Of a DNA stretch of 64,000 bases, positions 1-11,998 are shown one piece after another. The notes beneath the pieces were generated by a model that saw only the letters and a program-made list of their open reading frames with translations, was not told the origin of the DNA and searched no databases. The stretch spans positions 512,715 to 576,714 of the forward strand of contig JXTC01000187.1 in assembly GCA_002914845.1 (NCBI GenBank), read 5' to 3'. The translations under genes and the position numbers were made by a program. Every line of letters starts with the position of its first letter. The stretch's first letter is position 1. This DNA comes from Trema orientale (Eukaryota > Streptophyta > Magnoliopsida > Rosales > Cannabaceae).

Positions 1-1394
1 TTTTGACATACTCTGCCTCACCCTCTCCACTTTTGGCCACAGCTGCGGACCACGATATATATTGGGAACAGATATACAATTCTTGCCACCCAAAATATCA
101 GCCAGCCAAGATATTAGGGCTAAGCATTTTTTCTCTTTTTTCTTTCTCTTATTTTTTTTTTAAGAGGAGGAAAAAAGGAAAAACGGAAAGGGAATACCGA
201 ATATACATAGTGAAGAAAATAGACGTACATAATTTTTTTTTTTGGTTGTTGAATAGGAGTTTAAAAATTTGTAAAATACTGCTATTTAGGGGCATGAACT
301 CCGGAGCTTGATGTGTTAGAAAAAGAAAAATTCTAAATATCATATCAATTTCATCTAAATTTATTTGCTCACGAGTGATATATAAAAAAACATAACTTAA
401 ATATTTATAAGTAACTATATCAATATTCTATCATTCAAGTTATATTTTTTTTTGATATATTTTACCATTAATACTCTAATTGGAGAGATCATAATTGTCA
501 ATGATGGAGTATTTTTGTTTTTTTTGGTATGCGTGTGGGGTAATTATAATGGGCGAAAGATGACTACCTATGTGCATAATCTTCTCTCAGATGGGGGGGT
601 CTCACATTTTTATTAATCCTTTGTTTTGCTAGTTTCAGTACCCCTTAGGGCCTTGATCATCATGTCTTCAACAAAAAATTAGTGAATTAATTGATGGGTT
701 GTGTCATTCTAACGTATAGTTGATTAGACAGCTAGTTATTTTGCCCGGCTGCTTAATTTATAATTAATTAATTCTTTCGTTGATCAAATTCTTGAAGTAG
801 ATGGATATAACTAATTCAGTAGTATTGTTGGAAATTTAGCACTATACATGTTTAGCTGCAGAGAAATGAAAACCAAACATCCATTTCCGATCGAAATGGG
901 AGTTTTGGTAATTCAAAAATGTCATCTAAGGACACTCAGAAAAAGAATTGTTATCTAAGGAAAAGACTTTGTAACACGAGCATTTCATTACACGTTACAG
1001 GTAATGCAATGATAATGATAGTCAAAACTTGACAGAAAGGAAAATGAATGGTGAGTTATAATACTTATACCATATTATTTAATAATAATTAGATGGTAAC
1101 AATAAAACTTTGACACGGAAATTATGCTATGATCAATTCGATCGTGCTGAATAGTTGTACAATAAGTAATCCTTTGTATGTTCATCTGACTTACATGTGC
1201 CCCAATCTACCTTTGAAAGTACATTTATTACGTGCATACGTAATAAGGAGAGCTAGGATTATAAATTGGGCCAACTTTCACTAAAACGGATCACTCTATG
1301 TAAAATGTGCCTATCTACAAACTGAAATTAAATATGCTAGAGATTGTCTATCTACAAACTGAAATTGAATATGCTAGAGATTCTCATACGCTTT
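1..1394. other. AT-rich intergenic DNA, no gene seen
   Basis: No reading frame here has convincing coding character. The stretch is AT-rich with poly-A/T runs and ends at the ATTTA target duplication of the copia element. I see no promoter, RNA gene or recognisable repeat that I can support. Confidence 0.6.
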
Positions 1395-1399
1395 ATTTA

Positions 1400-1848
1400 T
1401 GTCGGAAGCGTGGGTGACGGTGGTGCCGGATGAATCTTTAAACCTACCGCCGGTATAGGAATCGTCTTGGTGCCTCACGTCCGTTGTAGAAAGACTCCTC
1501 CTTGTAAACTCGCAGTTAGTGGCGTTACAAGAATAACCACTATAGATTCCACCACTCAAGAGCATTCACTGGAATTCTTTAGGTAGAGAGAGAGAGAAGA
1601 TAGAGCGTATTTTCACTGTACATTATTTTTTCAGGCTCTCAAATTAATGAATTAATTGTAGAGCGTACGTATCCTTTCTATTCAAATAAGGATATTCTCA
1701 TATCCCTAAAGAATAGGAAAAAATCCCTAATTAATAGAGGCCTATCAGATATTCCACTCAAATATCTTATCTGATACGTAATATACTCCAATTGGGCCAT
1801 GCACCAACTATGGGCGCCTAATAAGAATTTGGGCCAAAAAGTCCAACA
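1400..1848 (-). repeat. 3' LTR of the copia element
   Basis: This repeat pairs with 8242-8690 along its whole length with scattered substitutions and small indels. It contains a short GA run near 1585-1600. Its left edge abuts the ATTTA target duplication. Its right edge abuts a purine-rich stretch on the minus strand (AGTGGGAGA, complement of about 1849-1857), which fits a polypurine tract priming plus-strand synthesis. Confidence 0.93.
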
Positions 1849-2964
1849 TCTCCCACTCGCACATAGTGTGCATGATATCTCTCATCGTCCTACAGTAATT
1901 TCATTCATACTTGGCTAATGAGCAGTGCGACCGTTGAGCCACCTGCAAAAGAAAGTTCGGGAGTACTATACCAAATCTTATGAGGACCAGCATAGAACAT
2001 CCCTAAGTGTCACGTTATGCCCCAGACTTATTCAGCCACATCGGATCTAGCACCTCCAATCCCTCATATCTATATTTGGGAGCTATACAAAGACCCCTTT
2101 TGTTCTTATGTTTACAATTATACTGCTATACCCAGTAGCAATATAATTTGTCGACAGTAAACATAAAACTTGGATGTATTACTAAATAACCTTCCCTTCG
2201 TCCTCGAATCAATTAGCTTTGGTCTAATTGCTTTTCCAACAATATCCCTTTAGGTCGAATCAACCATTACCATAGGAGACATATCAAAGTAGCATACATC
2301 AAACCTTCACTTCATGAAACAGTCAAAAGTCACATAAGGCACAATAAAGTATGAGATCAAAATAAGTATAATGATCTATAAGGACTCACACAGTGAAAAA
2401 GCAGGGATCCATTCTTTCACTTCCTTATTTTAGTCGCGTAAGCATATGTGGTATGAAACACATGCTACGGTGGGATACTCCTTTAAAAAGAGTGTATGCC
2501 TCCTTCCAAAAATACTGTACATATCTTAGTCCAGTCGCCTTCAAGCGCCTGACTCGAATTCTCTATATGCTCGCTTAATCTAGCACCATATTGAGTTTCG
2601 CATCTGGCTATCTAACAGGTCACATATGGATAGTGGGAACAACAGTTTATTCATAGTCGATCTTCCAAGATCTCATCTTGGCTCTTTCCAAAGCGACACT
2701 TAGTTCACAATCTCTGCGCTATAAGCGAAGTGTCTCATCTTTGCTCGCTAACTAGCGCCAAAGGAGATTTCTCGTATAAGAGAGACAATCATTACTCGTT
2801 GGCATACTTTAAACCAGTCATGATTTACATATGTGTGTGTGCTAAAATTCAGATACCATGTCATAACAAAAAAAATAGACAAAGAAATATTTACTTCATA
2901 AAAGATATCCCGAATAATAAATATCTGATAGTGGTCAACTGAAAAAATATACAAAGAAAGAAAG
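1849..2964 (-). other. Copia 3' untranslated region, with polypurine tract
   Basis: About 1.1 kb lies between the RNase H stop and the 3' LTR. I see no conserved reading frame and nothing like an envelope gene. The only functional site I can support is the polypurine tract at about 1849-1857. This is a long 3' untranslated region for a copia element. Confidence 0.6.
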
Positions 2965-4483
2965 TCACAATCTACGCAGTCCCAAACTCTTAACTTGGGT
3001 CTGGTAAGCCTCTCGAGTAATAGGCTTAGTCAATGGATCAGCAACCATGTGACTCGTAGAAATATGCTTCAGGACCACCTCCTTCTGCGCAACCATATTA
3101 CGAATGAAATAGTATCGAATATCGATGTGTTTGATTTTTCCATGGTATTTTGGGTCCTTTGCATAAGCCAAAGCTACCATGCTATCACAATATATAATAA
3201 CAGGCTCTAAAGCGCATGTGCCAACTCCAAGTTGTGCAAGGAACCTCTTTAACCAAACACCTTCTTGTACAGTGGCTGAGCAAGCAACATACTCCGATTT
3301 CGTGGTGGATAATGCTATACAGGACTGCTTCTTGCTGCTCCAAGATATGGCGCCATTGCTGAGCAAGAAAGCATAACCAGAAGTCGATTTGTGCTCATCT
3401 AGGTCACCACCCCAATCAGCATCACTATAGCCGATTAAGTGCAAATCCGGCGCCTGATAACAAAGCATATAATCAGTTGTCCCTTTGAGGTATCGAAGTA
3501 TTCTCTTCACTGCTTTCCAATGAGCAAGGCCGGGATTCGACTGGAATCGGCTGACTAACCCAACGATATAACAAATGTCAGGCCGAGTACACATTATAGC
3601 GTATATCAAACTTCCAATAGCACTGCCATAGGGAACTCGGGCCATGTAGTCTTTTTCCTCTTGAGTCTTTGGACACATATCAAGGCTTAAGGCATCATTC
3701 TTTGCGATAGGACTGTCAATGGGTTTGCAGTTTTGCATCTGAAACCGTTCGAGTATTTTCCTAATGTAAGTCTCTTGAGGCAAACCAAGGAATTTCCTCG
3801 AGCGGTCTCGAAGGATCTTAACTCCGAGCACATAACTCGCTTCACCCATATCCTTCATCTCAAAGTTCGAGGATAACCACGCTTTGGTGGCGACTATCAT
3901 CTCCTTGTCATTTCCAGCTAAAAGTATGTCGTCTACATACAATGACATGATCAGAAAACTTTCCTTGGACCGTTTGACATACACACAGTGATCTTTCTCA
4001 ACCATCGTGAACCCATTAGAGATAATGGCTCGATGAAATCTGAAGTACCACTATCTAGATGATTGCTTTAAGCTATAAATGGAACGACGGAGCTTGCAAA
4101 CTTTGCGTTCTTGTCCTTTTGTCTCAAAGCCCTCAGGTTGATCCATGTAGATCTCTTCATCTAGTTCTCCATTGAGAAATGCAGTTTTAACGTCTATTTG
4201 GTAAAGTTTCGAGTCCAAATGAGCGATAATAGCTAGAATTAGGCGAATTGAGGCAAATCTTACTACCGGTGAGAAGGTCTCCTCATAGTCAATACCCTCC
4301 TTCTGGGTGTAGCCTTTCACCACAAGTCGTGCCTTATACCTTTCTATAGATCTGTCTGCCTGGTGTTTGACTTTTAGAACCTATTTGGTCCCAATAGTCT
4401 TTCGCTCAGGTGGAAGATTCACCAAGTCCCAGACTTGGTTTTTCTTCATAGACTCCATCTCTTCAATCATTGCAGCTTTCCAT

Positions 4484-4580
4484 NNNNNNNNNNNNNNNNN
4501 NNNNNNNNNNNNNNNNNNNNNNNNNNNNNNNNNNNNNNNNNNNNNNNNNNNNNNNNNNNNNNNNNNNNNNNNNNNNNNNN
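4484..4580. other. Assembly gap (97 Ns)
   Basis: A run of 97 unknown bases inside the copia pol region. The true length may differ from the number of Ns. Any frame argument across this gap is unsafe. Confidence 0.99.
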
Positions 4581-5743
4581 CGATTCATCAGAGTATCTAA
4601 TGAATATGCACTTGTGCACCCTTGGGCCTAACTTCCCATGCTTATGAGAAGTAGTGTGAACATACCCTGCTGAACCCCATGGACGTAAATGATCCAATTC
4701 GGGTTTTCGCCCTGTCCATCGCTCATAAGGGGTTGAAGACACTGATTTCGAGGGTACTCGGTTAAGGATGTAGGCCGCAGTCAATAAAGCATCTCCCCAG
4801 AAAGATATTGGGAGGTTGGCTTGCGCCATCATCGACCTAACCATTTCTAACAACGTACGATTCCTTCTCTCTGCTACACCATTTTGCTGCGGAGTGCCAG
4901 GAATTGTTAGCTATCGAAGAATGCTTTTTTCATCACATAATTCCTTGAATTGCTCAGATAGATACTTGCGGCCACGGTCTGTCCTGAGAGTTTTGATGTT
5001 CTTCTCTGTTTGACTCTCAACTAAGTTCATAAATCGTCTAAAGCATTCTAATGCTTCTGACTTATGGGAGATCAAATAGACATGACTGTAGCGCGTAAAG
5101 TCATCTATGAAAGTGATGAAATAGGTGGCACCATGTCTTGCCCTCACATTCATTGGTCCGCAGATGTCAGAATGTACTAGCTGCAGAGGAATTGTTACCC
5201 GTGTGGCTTTTCCAAAAGGTTTCCTAGTTGACTTTCCCACCAAACAATGTTCACAAGTGGGCAAGTTAATTTTAGTGAGTTGTCCCAAGAGACCATCTCT
5301 AGCTAACCTATTCATTCTATCTTGCCCTATATGGCCTAGTCTAGCATGCCATATAACAGAATCAACATTATTTGCAGTAGTCGTATAAGAAACGGCATTG
5401 TTATTATTATATGAATAAATAATATCTAACATAATAAAACCATCCATGAAAAAACCACAACCATAAAAATCTGTTCCCAAATAAATATCACAACTAGTAC
5501 TACGAAAATTAAAAATAAAACCCAACTTAAGCAAATACACAACGGATAAAAGGTTTTGTTGAACTTCCGGAGCATAAAGAACGTCATGGAGTAATAAAGT
5601 GCGACCCTCACGCAATTTCAGCTTGTAAGTGCCAATGCCTAATACTTGCACGCTAGCTCCATTCCCCATATAGAGTCCTTGACTCCCTTTCGGAATTCGA
5701 CGATACTCTACGAACCTGACTCGGTCCCTCGTGATGTGTTCGA

Positions 5744-5823
5744 TCGCTCCTGAATCAACAATCCAATGAGGATGTGAATGAGCTCGCTCCTGAATCAACA
5801 ATCCAATGAGGATGTGAATGAGC
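5744..5823. repeat. Perfect 40-bp tandem duplication in the copia protease
   Basis: Positions 5744-5783 and 5784-5823 are identical. The unit encodes the residues around the protease active-site motif (HWIVDSGA), so the element carries that motif twice in two different frames. Since 40 is not a multiple of three, only the copy nearer integrase is in frame with the rest of pol. The perfect identity suggests it is younger than the LTR divergence, or it is an assembly artefact. Confidence 0.9.
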
Positions 5824-5825
5824 AA

Positions 5826-6725
5826 TCATAACATGGCTTGTAACATAAATATCGCAAGAAATACAGTCAGGGAGTACCTTTTCGGCTCAGTGCAATCACG
5901 AGCGAAGTGTCCCTCCTTATCACAGTTGTAGCATCTGCCATTCTTGCTCTTTCCACCGCGCTTGCCTCTCTTGCGCCGGGTAGTCTTTGCCTTCTTAGGC
6001 GCGGGTCCATTACTAGAATCACCCCTAGGAGCTTGATTCTTGCGCTTGGCCCCTCTTGGCCCGCGCTGGTTATTCGCCACATAGGCGCTCCCAAGGTTTG
6101 AGTCTTTGCTTGGTTTGGCAGCTTCTAAGCGCTCAGCTTCAAGCTCAAGGTAGCGAGACAGGTCATCAAAAGTTTTGATGTTCTCACTATGAGTCATAGT
6201 GATAACCATCAGCTCCCATGAAGGTGGTAAGGAACGAATTCCCGCTTAGATCTGTTGCTCTTCAGATCGAGGGTGGCCAGCTGCTTTCAGTTCACGAATC
6301 ATCGATGATATCGCTCTAAGATGCTGCTTCATAGTATGGCTCGGACGCATCTTATAGGAGTCAAACCTGATGTTCAGCGCACGAAGTCTGGTAGCAGACG
6401 TCCCACCAAATTTCAGCTTCAGGGTACCCCACATCTCCTGAGCGGTGGCGTGCTCTTCAAACTCACCGATCAAGCCATTGTGCATGCTGCTCAGCATGGT
6501 AAAGCGCGCACAACGGTCTTTCTTAAGCCAAGCCTGATAGGCTTCTTGATCACGACGGTGTTGAGCAGTGTTGCCATTCTTGGGTGCGGGCATCGTCTGG
6601 GTCAGGATTTCTAAAACCTCTTGCTCATCGAGAATATATTGGATTTTTCGGTGCCAGATATCATAGTTTTCACCATCCAATTTCTCTCCCTTATTCAAAT
6701 CAGTCACTATGCTCTTAGAAGCCAT
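5826..6725 (-). pseudogene. Copia gag with CCHC zinc knuckle (broken)
   Basis: The product is a capsid/nucleocapsid polyprotein. The N-terminal part (6725 to 6249) has the retrotransposon gag fold signature beginning MASKSIVTDLNKGEKLDGEN with WHRKIQYIL. A TAA at 6246-6248 splits it from the in-frame C-terminal part. That part carries a basic stretch and one zinc knuckle, CYNCDKEGHFARDC, near 5895-5935. A TGA at 5826-5828 ends the frame before the protease. The spacing of the knuckle and the nearby lysine/arginine-rich region is ordinary for copia gag. Two premature stops make it non-functional here. Confidence 0.9.
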
Positions 6726-8228
6726 CTACTCATGCGCATAAAGGATGAACAGATAATTAAGCACACCACACATAATTATTTTGCAGCAGAAATTCTAGAC
6801 TAATCTAAATAATTCTTACTAGACACAAAATCGAAAAAATCGCTACGCTCATAATCATCTCCTATGTCTAGGTTTATTATTAAGATTAAATCTAAATTTC
6901 GCGCAAAATCTATATAGGAGAATAATTAATTCTACCACTATACTCCCACTAAAATGTGACATTCCTAGCATGTTTCTAACATACATATCACATAATTATA
7001 TGCAAAAATAAGCATGTAATTGCAATTAAATAAATTAAGCATAATTTAAAATAATTACAAATTAATTAAAACATGACATGCTTACTATGACAATATCAAA
7101 TAGTGTTATAATTAAATAAGCAACTAATCATATCACAAATATTATCATTTAAATATATACATGCATATTTATTCATAAAAAAAATTACATATATACATAG
7201 TCAACACAAAAATTGCACATAATTAATATATAATGAAATATCACATAAAGTACAAAAAAAACACATATTTTAATTCTCACAAAAAAATATGTAACTTTTT
7301 TTAAAAAAAAATAAATCAGGAAGGAAAAAAAAATATTTTCTGGAATTTTTTTTTTTTTTTAAATTTAGCAACCCTGTTTTTTAATTAAATAAATAAAAAA
7401 ATGAGAAAATAGCAGGCCCTGCCTGCTTGTCTGGTCGGCCCAGGCGAGGCCCAAGGTTTGCGCCCAGGGCGGCCCTAGACAGTGGCGCGGCCGAGGGGGC
7501 CAGCGCCTAGTCAACCGAGTCCTGGGCCAGCGCACATAGGCGTGGCCTGATGCATAGGGGCCCGGAGGCCGTGAATGCGCGGCCCAGCAGCCGCAAGCCT
7601 GGCACCATTTGGTGCCAGGCATTCTTACGCGCCGAGGCGGCGCGTATGGCCCACGCGCCACCTTGTCTCATCGGTATCGAATCACGGCCACGTCTACCAT
7701 ACTTTTTCGTCGTCCTTGTTCCGATGACATGCCCGATGACTTCTCTACTCCGCCATTACGTTGGCAAGTGAGATACACTCTCTCCCGGAGAGAGTGTGAT
7801 TCAAAATCAGGTTGCTAAATTAGGAAAAAATATTTACAGATATGACACAAAATTCAAAAAATCATATCTCTTCAAATAAAATTCCAAAAAATACATATTA
7901 TATATGGTTGGAAAGATAATTTCATGTAGATTCCGAAAAAATTAAAATCAAGTTCAATCAAGCAACTATGCAATCGGAAAACACAGTCAAACTTTCGGGT
8001 AAAACAATTTTGACTCAAAAAATCTCTCAAACCATATATCAAACGATTTCCAGATTTTTATGGTAGAATATATACACAATAATCTATCACATATTAAAAA
8101 ATCACGACCAAATAATATCCAGAACTATATAAACAAAAAAATGGCATATTAGGGTATTTTCGGTTTAAGAGTTCATGTACCTCCCTCCTTAGCCTTTTTC
8201 CAATGGAGAACGGAGCCCACCAACAGCT
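6726..8228 (-). other. Long copia leader (5' UTR) with GC-rich hairpin block
   Basis: This 1.5-kb region lies between the primer binding site and gag on the minus-strand transcript. Most is very AT-rich, but 7410-7690 is strikingly GC-rich. Three perfect stems stand out: 7597-7607 with 7610-7620 (11 bp, 2-nt loop), 7627-7633 with 7639-7645 (7 bp) and 7775-7785 with 7787-7797 (11 bp, 1-nt spacer). A leader with compact stems between PBS and gag is where retroelement dimerisation and packaging signals usually sit; that role is inference. I reject the short reading frames over the GC-rich block as composition artefacts. Confidence 0.6.
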
Positions 8229-8240
8229 GCTCTGATACCA
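8229..8240 (-). promoter_or_regulatory. Copia primer binding site (initiator tRNA-Met)
   Basis: On the minus strand this reads TGGTATCAGAGC, one base inside the 5' LTR. It is complementary to the 3' end of plant initiator tRNA-Met, the usual primer for copia elements. It fixes the right LTR as the 5' LTR. Confidence 0.9.
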
Positions 8241-8241
8241 A

Positions 8242-8690
8242 TGTCAGAAGCGTGGGTGGCGGTGGTGCCGGATGAATCCTCAAACCTACCGCCATATAGG
8301 AATCGCCTTAGTGCCTCACGTCCATTGTAGAAAGACTCCTCCTTGTAAACTCGGGGTTAGTGGCGTTACAAGAACAACCACTATAGATTCCACCACTCAA
8401 GAGCACTCACTGAAATTCTTTAGGTAGAGAGAGAGAGAGGATAGAGCGTATTTTCACTGTACATTATTTTTTCAGGCTCTCAGATTAATGAATTAATTGT
8501 AGAGCGTACGTATCCTTTCTATTCAAATAAGGATATTCGCATATCCCTAAAGAATAAGAAAAAAATCTCTAATTAATAGAGGCCTATCAGATATTCCACT
8601 CAAATATCTTATCTGATACGTAATCTATTCCAATTGAGCTATGCACCAACTATGGGCGCCTAATAGGAATCTGGGCCAAAAAGTCCAACA
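8242..8690 (-). repeat. 5' LTR of the copia element
   Basis: Direct repeat of 1400-1848, TG to CA, followed by target duplication ATTTA at 8691-8695. It should carry the element's promoter. A TATA box in it is not obvious to me. Confidence 0.93.
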
Positions 8691-8695
8691 ATTTA

Positions 8696-9902
8696 TACAA
8701 GGGACAAGGATAAAAAGTAACAATTACACAAACTGTATATTGTCTTCGAAACATGTTTATTCATTGAATAAATTAATTTGATTCCTTAATCTGGCCTTAT
8801 ATATATGAACTCTGGTCGTGATATTTTCCTAAGCAACGGCCGACAAATCAGCTAAGTGTTTTAGTAATCAAATAAGAAATCACGATACTAAACAGGCTCG
8901 TAGTTTTGTTTCCAAAACCTGTCCCTTAATCACGCTCAATTTCGATAAACGTGCAGCTTTTTATTTAATTTCCACATTCATCTCCCCATGCTATTCATAG
9001 AAAATAAAACTAATTAAACATAACATCAATAAAGTAAAGGCTTTGGATTCCACGAGCAGAATTTTTTGAGAACATTCAACTATTGTTTGGATCTATTACG
9101 TACCCATTACTGCATACATTATCTTATGTGTATAATATTCCATCCACGTTAATTCAAAGCTAATTTTCATCAGTTACGCGAGTTGTTCAAAAAATTACTC
9201 GACTTGCCGACATAGATAAGTCCAAGCTAATCCCAATACGACTCTTGTTATGTCCAATTTTAGCCCTCAGTTTATAGATCAATACAATTTTGGCCCATAA
9301 TTTTTTAAACAATGCAAAGGGGTAATTTAATTTTTTTTTCTTTTTTGGATGAAGAGGGGTAGCTGAATAGACATATGAGATCCATATACAAATTTAAAAG
9401 AAATTAGAGTGGGTGTCCTTTTCTTTACACATTGTGTTTATTTTTCTCCTTTTATGGTTAAATTGTTGAATAAATGTGTCTTTACACTTGGTATACTCAT
9501 CTTTAGTTTATGTACTGATACAATAATTTTTTTTATACTTAGTTTATCCTGAATATTTTACTAAAAATGAGCCCAAAATTTAATCATTTTGCTAGAAAAA
9601 CCCCAAATTTAAAGTTATGAAATAAATTTATTGTGGTATTTAATTACCATCGCATTTGCTTTAAAATATTTTCAATTTTTAAATTTTTTTTGAACGAATG
9701 TTTCCAAAAAAAAGGTAAGAATATTGTTAAAAGAATAAAGCAATTACATCGATAATTAAGAAAATCTATAGAATAGCAATCCTAAACAGCCTCTATTAAA
9801 CTAAGATAGGGATAGAAATATACGGATCGAAGAATAACACCAAATCCTATATTTTGGTGCCTAACATCAAGAGTAGCCAACTTATATGCACAAGTATTGG
9901 CT
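8696..9902. other. Intergenic DNA, no gene seen
   Basis: AT-rich sequence with A/T homopolymers. No conserved reading frame or clear repeat was recognised between the copia element and the MITE-like repeat. Confidence 0.5.
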
Positions 9903-10152
9903 TATATATAGGGCACTAATCCAGTAGGTTTTTTTTTTTTTTTACATAGGTATCAATTTGACCAATGAAATTTTTTTTTGCACATTTTTTTATATTAAAA
10001 AGTATGAGAGAGAAATAGCATTAATGATGCACATCTTCTCATGCACTTTATTATAGCTGTTAGATCACCATTAGATGATGATCCAACGGCTAAAAAAAAA
10101 ATACCGTAAAAAAAAAAAAAACCTGCTGGATTGGCAACTATATATATATATA
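9903..10152. mobile_element. MITE-like element, family copy 1
   Basis: About 250 bp with imperfect terminal inverted repeats: the left end carries TAATCCAGTAGGT and the right end carries ACCTGCTGGATTGG, whose complement is CCAATCCAGCAGGT. Both ends sit in TA repeats, so a TA target duplication is possible but cannot be proven. A related element lies in opposite orientation at 30955-31210, and a fragment at about 54915-55015. No coding capacity. Confidence 0.55.
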
Positions 10153-10870
10153 TGAGAAAAGTGACATTCATTCTCTTAATGAAATCTACGATTTTCAATT
10201 CCTCCAATTTTAAAATGTTCTTGATTTATTTTTTATTTTTAACAATCATATTAAAAATCAAGGACAAAATATAAACAAAAAATATAGCTCCCGATTATAA
10301 GATAAGACATTGTCATGGGCCAAAAATAGTATTGACCCCTAAATTTGGGGACCAAAAATAAAATAACCATTTTTTCAATTAATTACCTTTAATTGTCACT
10401 TATTTATTAATTCAAGCATATAACAGATCAAGACTAGACAAAAATGTGGAAAAAAGAAAGCAATAATTTTAAATTCATATGTCATTCTGTGCCAAGGCAA
10501 GCCCCGCTTTTCCTCGCAACCAAACACACATGGGATCAAGTTGCATGCATTTAATTGAGGATGATATGTTCCCCCAGTTCGGTAGTAGTTGGAGCCTTCT
10601 TCTTGGCTTTTTTCTCATTCAATTTTCTTCTTAATTTCATACTCTCTTGATCTGCATCTACCTAGCTCCTCATACCCATGATCACACACTCACGAGAAGT
10701 ACTTGTCATTAACATCATTTCCAATTTTCCACTTATAACCCTAATAATTTTTATTTTTTTTAAAAAAACAACTTCAATTTTTATCATGTCAAATTTTGAT
10801 TGGGCCACGCAATGTCGATGTGAGTAACCAACCTGTCACTCTAACATTATGTCAGTATTAATTTTCACCC

Positions 10871-10878
10871 TATATAAA
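10871..10878 (+). promoter_or_regulatory. TATA box of SDR-1
   Basis: TATATAAA lies 101 bp upstream of the SDR-1 start codon. A transcription start about 25-35 bp downstream would give a leader of roughly 70 nt, normal for a plant gene. I see no other element I can name. Confidence 0.6.
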
Positions 10879-10978
10879 AGTAACCAAACACACTTAGATC
10901 GATACTTCATATTTGTACACATTGAGGGTTCACTATAGACTATAGAGCTTGTAATATCGTTCCATTAATTAGTGAAAC

Positions 10979-11998
10979 ATGAACGGAACTTCCTCAGTAG
11001 CTCCAACTTCAAAAAGGTACTAATCTTAGCTCTTTATCTGAACTTAATATAGTAATATACATATATATATACACAAACACATATTTAATTTCGTGATTAC
11101 ACGTACGTAAAATGTAACACTATATGAAAAATTGTCACACAGGTTAGACGGCAAAGTGGTTATAATCACCGGCGCCGCGAGCGGCATCGGCGAGAGCACC
11201 GCGAGACTATTCGTCCGTCACGGCGCGAAAGTCATCATCGCTGACGTCCAAGACGAGCTCGGCCTCTCCCTCTGCCAAGAGCTACAAGACTCCACCTCCA
11301 AGGACAGTAGTAGTAGTACCACTACTGGTTCGGCCAATGTTGCCTACGTCCACTGCGATGTCACGAGCGATTCCGACGTGAAAAGCCTCGTAGACTTCGC
11401 GGTGTCGAGGCACGGCAAGCTCGACGTCATGTTCAACAACGCCGGCATACCCGGCAACGCGGACCACACCATCCTCGGCGCCGACTTCGACAACTTCAAG
11501 CGCGTCTTCGAGGTCAACGTGTTCGGCTCCTTCTTGGGGGCCAAACACGCGGCTAGGGTTATGGTCCCGGCGAGACAAGGCATGATACTGTTCACCGCCA
11601 GCGTGGCGTCCGAGAACAGCGGCGAGTCGCCGCACGCGTACACGGCGTCGAAGCACGCGGTGGTGGGGCTGATGAAGAACCTCTGTGTCGAGCTCGGACA
11701 GTTCGGGATCAGAGTCAACGCCATATCTCCATGCGCCATGGCGACGCCGCTGCTTAGGAACATTCTCGGGATGGAGAAGAGCGTGGTGGACCACTTGATT
11801 TGTGCTTCGGCGGTGCTCAAAGGGCGAGTTCCGGAACCGAACGACGCCGCCGAGGCCGCGCTGTACTTGGCCAGTGACGAGTCAAAGTTCGTCAACGGAC
11901 TTAATCTTATGGTTGATGGGGGTTACAGTACCACTAATCAGTCATTTAGTATGGTTTTGAAAAATTTAATGTCTGAAGCTAAGTTTGGTTCTAGCTAA
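10979..11998 (+). CDS. Short-chain dehydrogenase/reductase SDR-1 (SDR110C-like), two exons
   Basis: A predicted 297-residue NAD(H)-dependent oxidoreductase, probably cytosolic; the substrate is unknown. Exon 1 is 10979-11016, the intron 11017-11142 (GT...AG), exon 2 11143-11998; the splice joins AG and G as an arginine codon. An ATG at 11132 lies in the intron and is not the start. The SDR fold is clear: cofactor loop TGAASGIG at residues 22-29, an acidic Asp 47 after the second strand (favours NAD over NADP), NNAG at 111-114, catalytic Asn 138, Ser 166, Tyr 179 and Lys 183 (YTASK). Exon 2 is much richer in G+C than its surroundings. Relatives in this family include xanthoxin, secoisolariciresinol, momilactone and monoterpenol dehydrogenases; sequence alone does not choose between them. 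A serine/threonine-rich insertion near residues 63-76 is unusual. It is distinct from SDR-2/3 and points the other way. Confidence 0.93.

Larger units (their letters stand above)
2965..5825 (-). pseudogene. Copia pol: protease, integrase, reverse transcriptase, RNase H (broken)
   Basis: Read on the minus strand. The protease motif DSGA lies near 5760. It is followed by a GAG-pre-integrase region with a His/Cys finger (CEHC), the integrase core (HSDICGP, an aspartate in FIDDFTRY, then a QNG-type segment near 4880), the reverse transcriptase with YVDD near 3930, and RNase H ending at 2965 (SDADWGG, SKKQ, CDS, HIDIRYYF). A TAG at 4911-4913 interrupts integrase and a TAG at 4051-4053 interrupts reverse transcriptase; the frame is the same on both sides of each, so these are simple nonsense changes. 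An assembly gap of 97 Ns at 4484-4580 removes part of the integrase/RT junction, and 97 is not a multiple of three, so the frame across it cannot be judged. The protein could not be made whole from this copy. Confidence 0.93.
1395..8695 (-). mobile_element. Ty1/copia LTR retrotransposon, near complete but disabled
   Basis: Two 449-bp direct repeats, 1400-1848 and 8242-8690, both begin TG and end CA on the plus strand. They are flanked by an identical 5-bp target duplication ATTTA at 1395-1399 and 8691-8695. Gag, protease, integrase, reverse transcriptase and RNase H all read on the minus strand in the copia order, with integrase before reverse transcriptase. A primer binding site matching initiator tRNA-Met (TGGTATCAGAGC) adjoins the right LTR, which is therefore the 5' LTR. 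Stops at 4051-4053, 4911-4913, 5826-5828 and 6246-6248 and a 40-bp duplication make it non-autonomous. By hand count the LTRs differ at roughly two dozen of 449 positions (about 5%), so the insertion is not recent. I do not assign a copia lineage. Confidence 0.95.

Noticed and set aside
1849-2964. Possible envelope-like gene in the copia 3' region
   Set aside because: Only short frames and no transmembrane or coiled-coil pattern.
7365-7661. 98-residue minus-strand frame rich in Arg, Pro, Trp and Gly in the copia leader
   Set aside because: It lies over the GC-rich block, where stops are rare by composition. No domain, and the opposite strand is equally open.
11132-11142. ATG at 11132 as the SDR-1 start
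   Set aside because: It lies inside the intron next to the acceptor; the ATG at 10979 with the 38-nt exon matches SDR-2 and SDR-3.
11282-11895. Long antisense frames over SDR-1 exon 2
   Set aside because: They are shadows of a GC-rich real exon; the sense frame has all SDR motifs and proper splicing.
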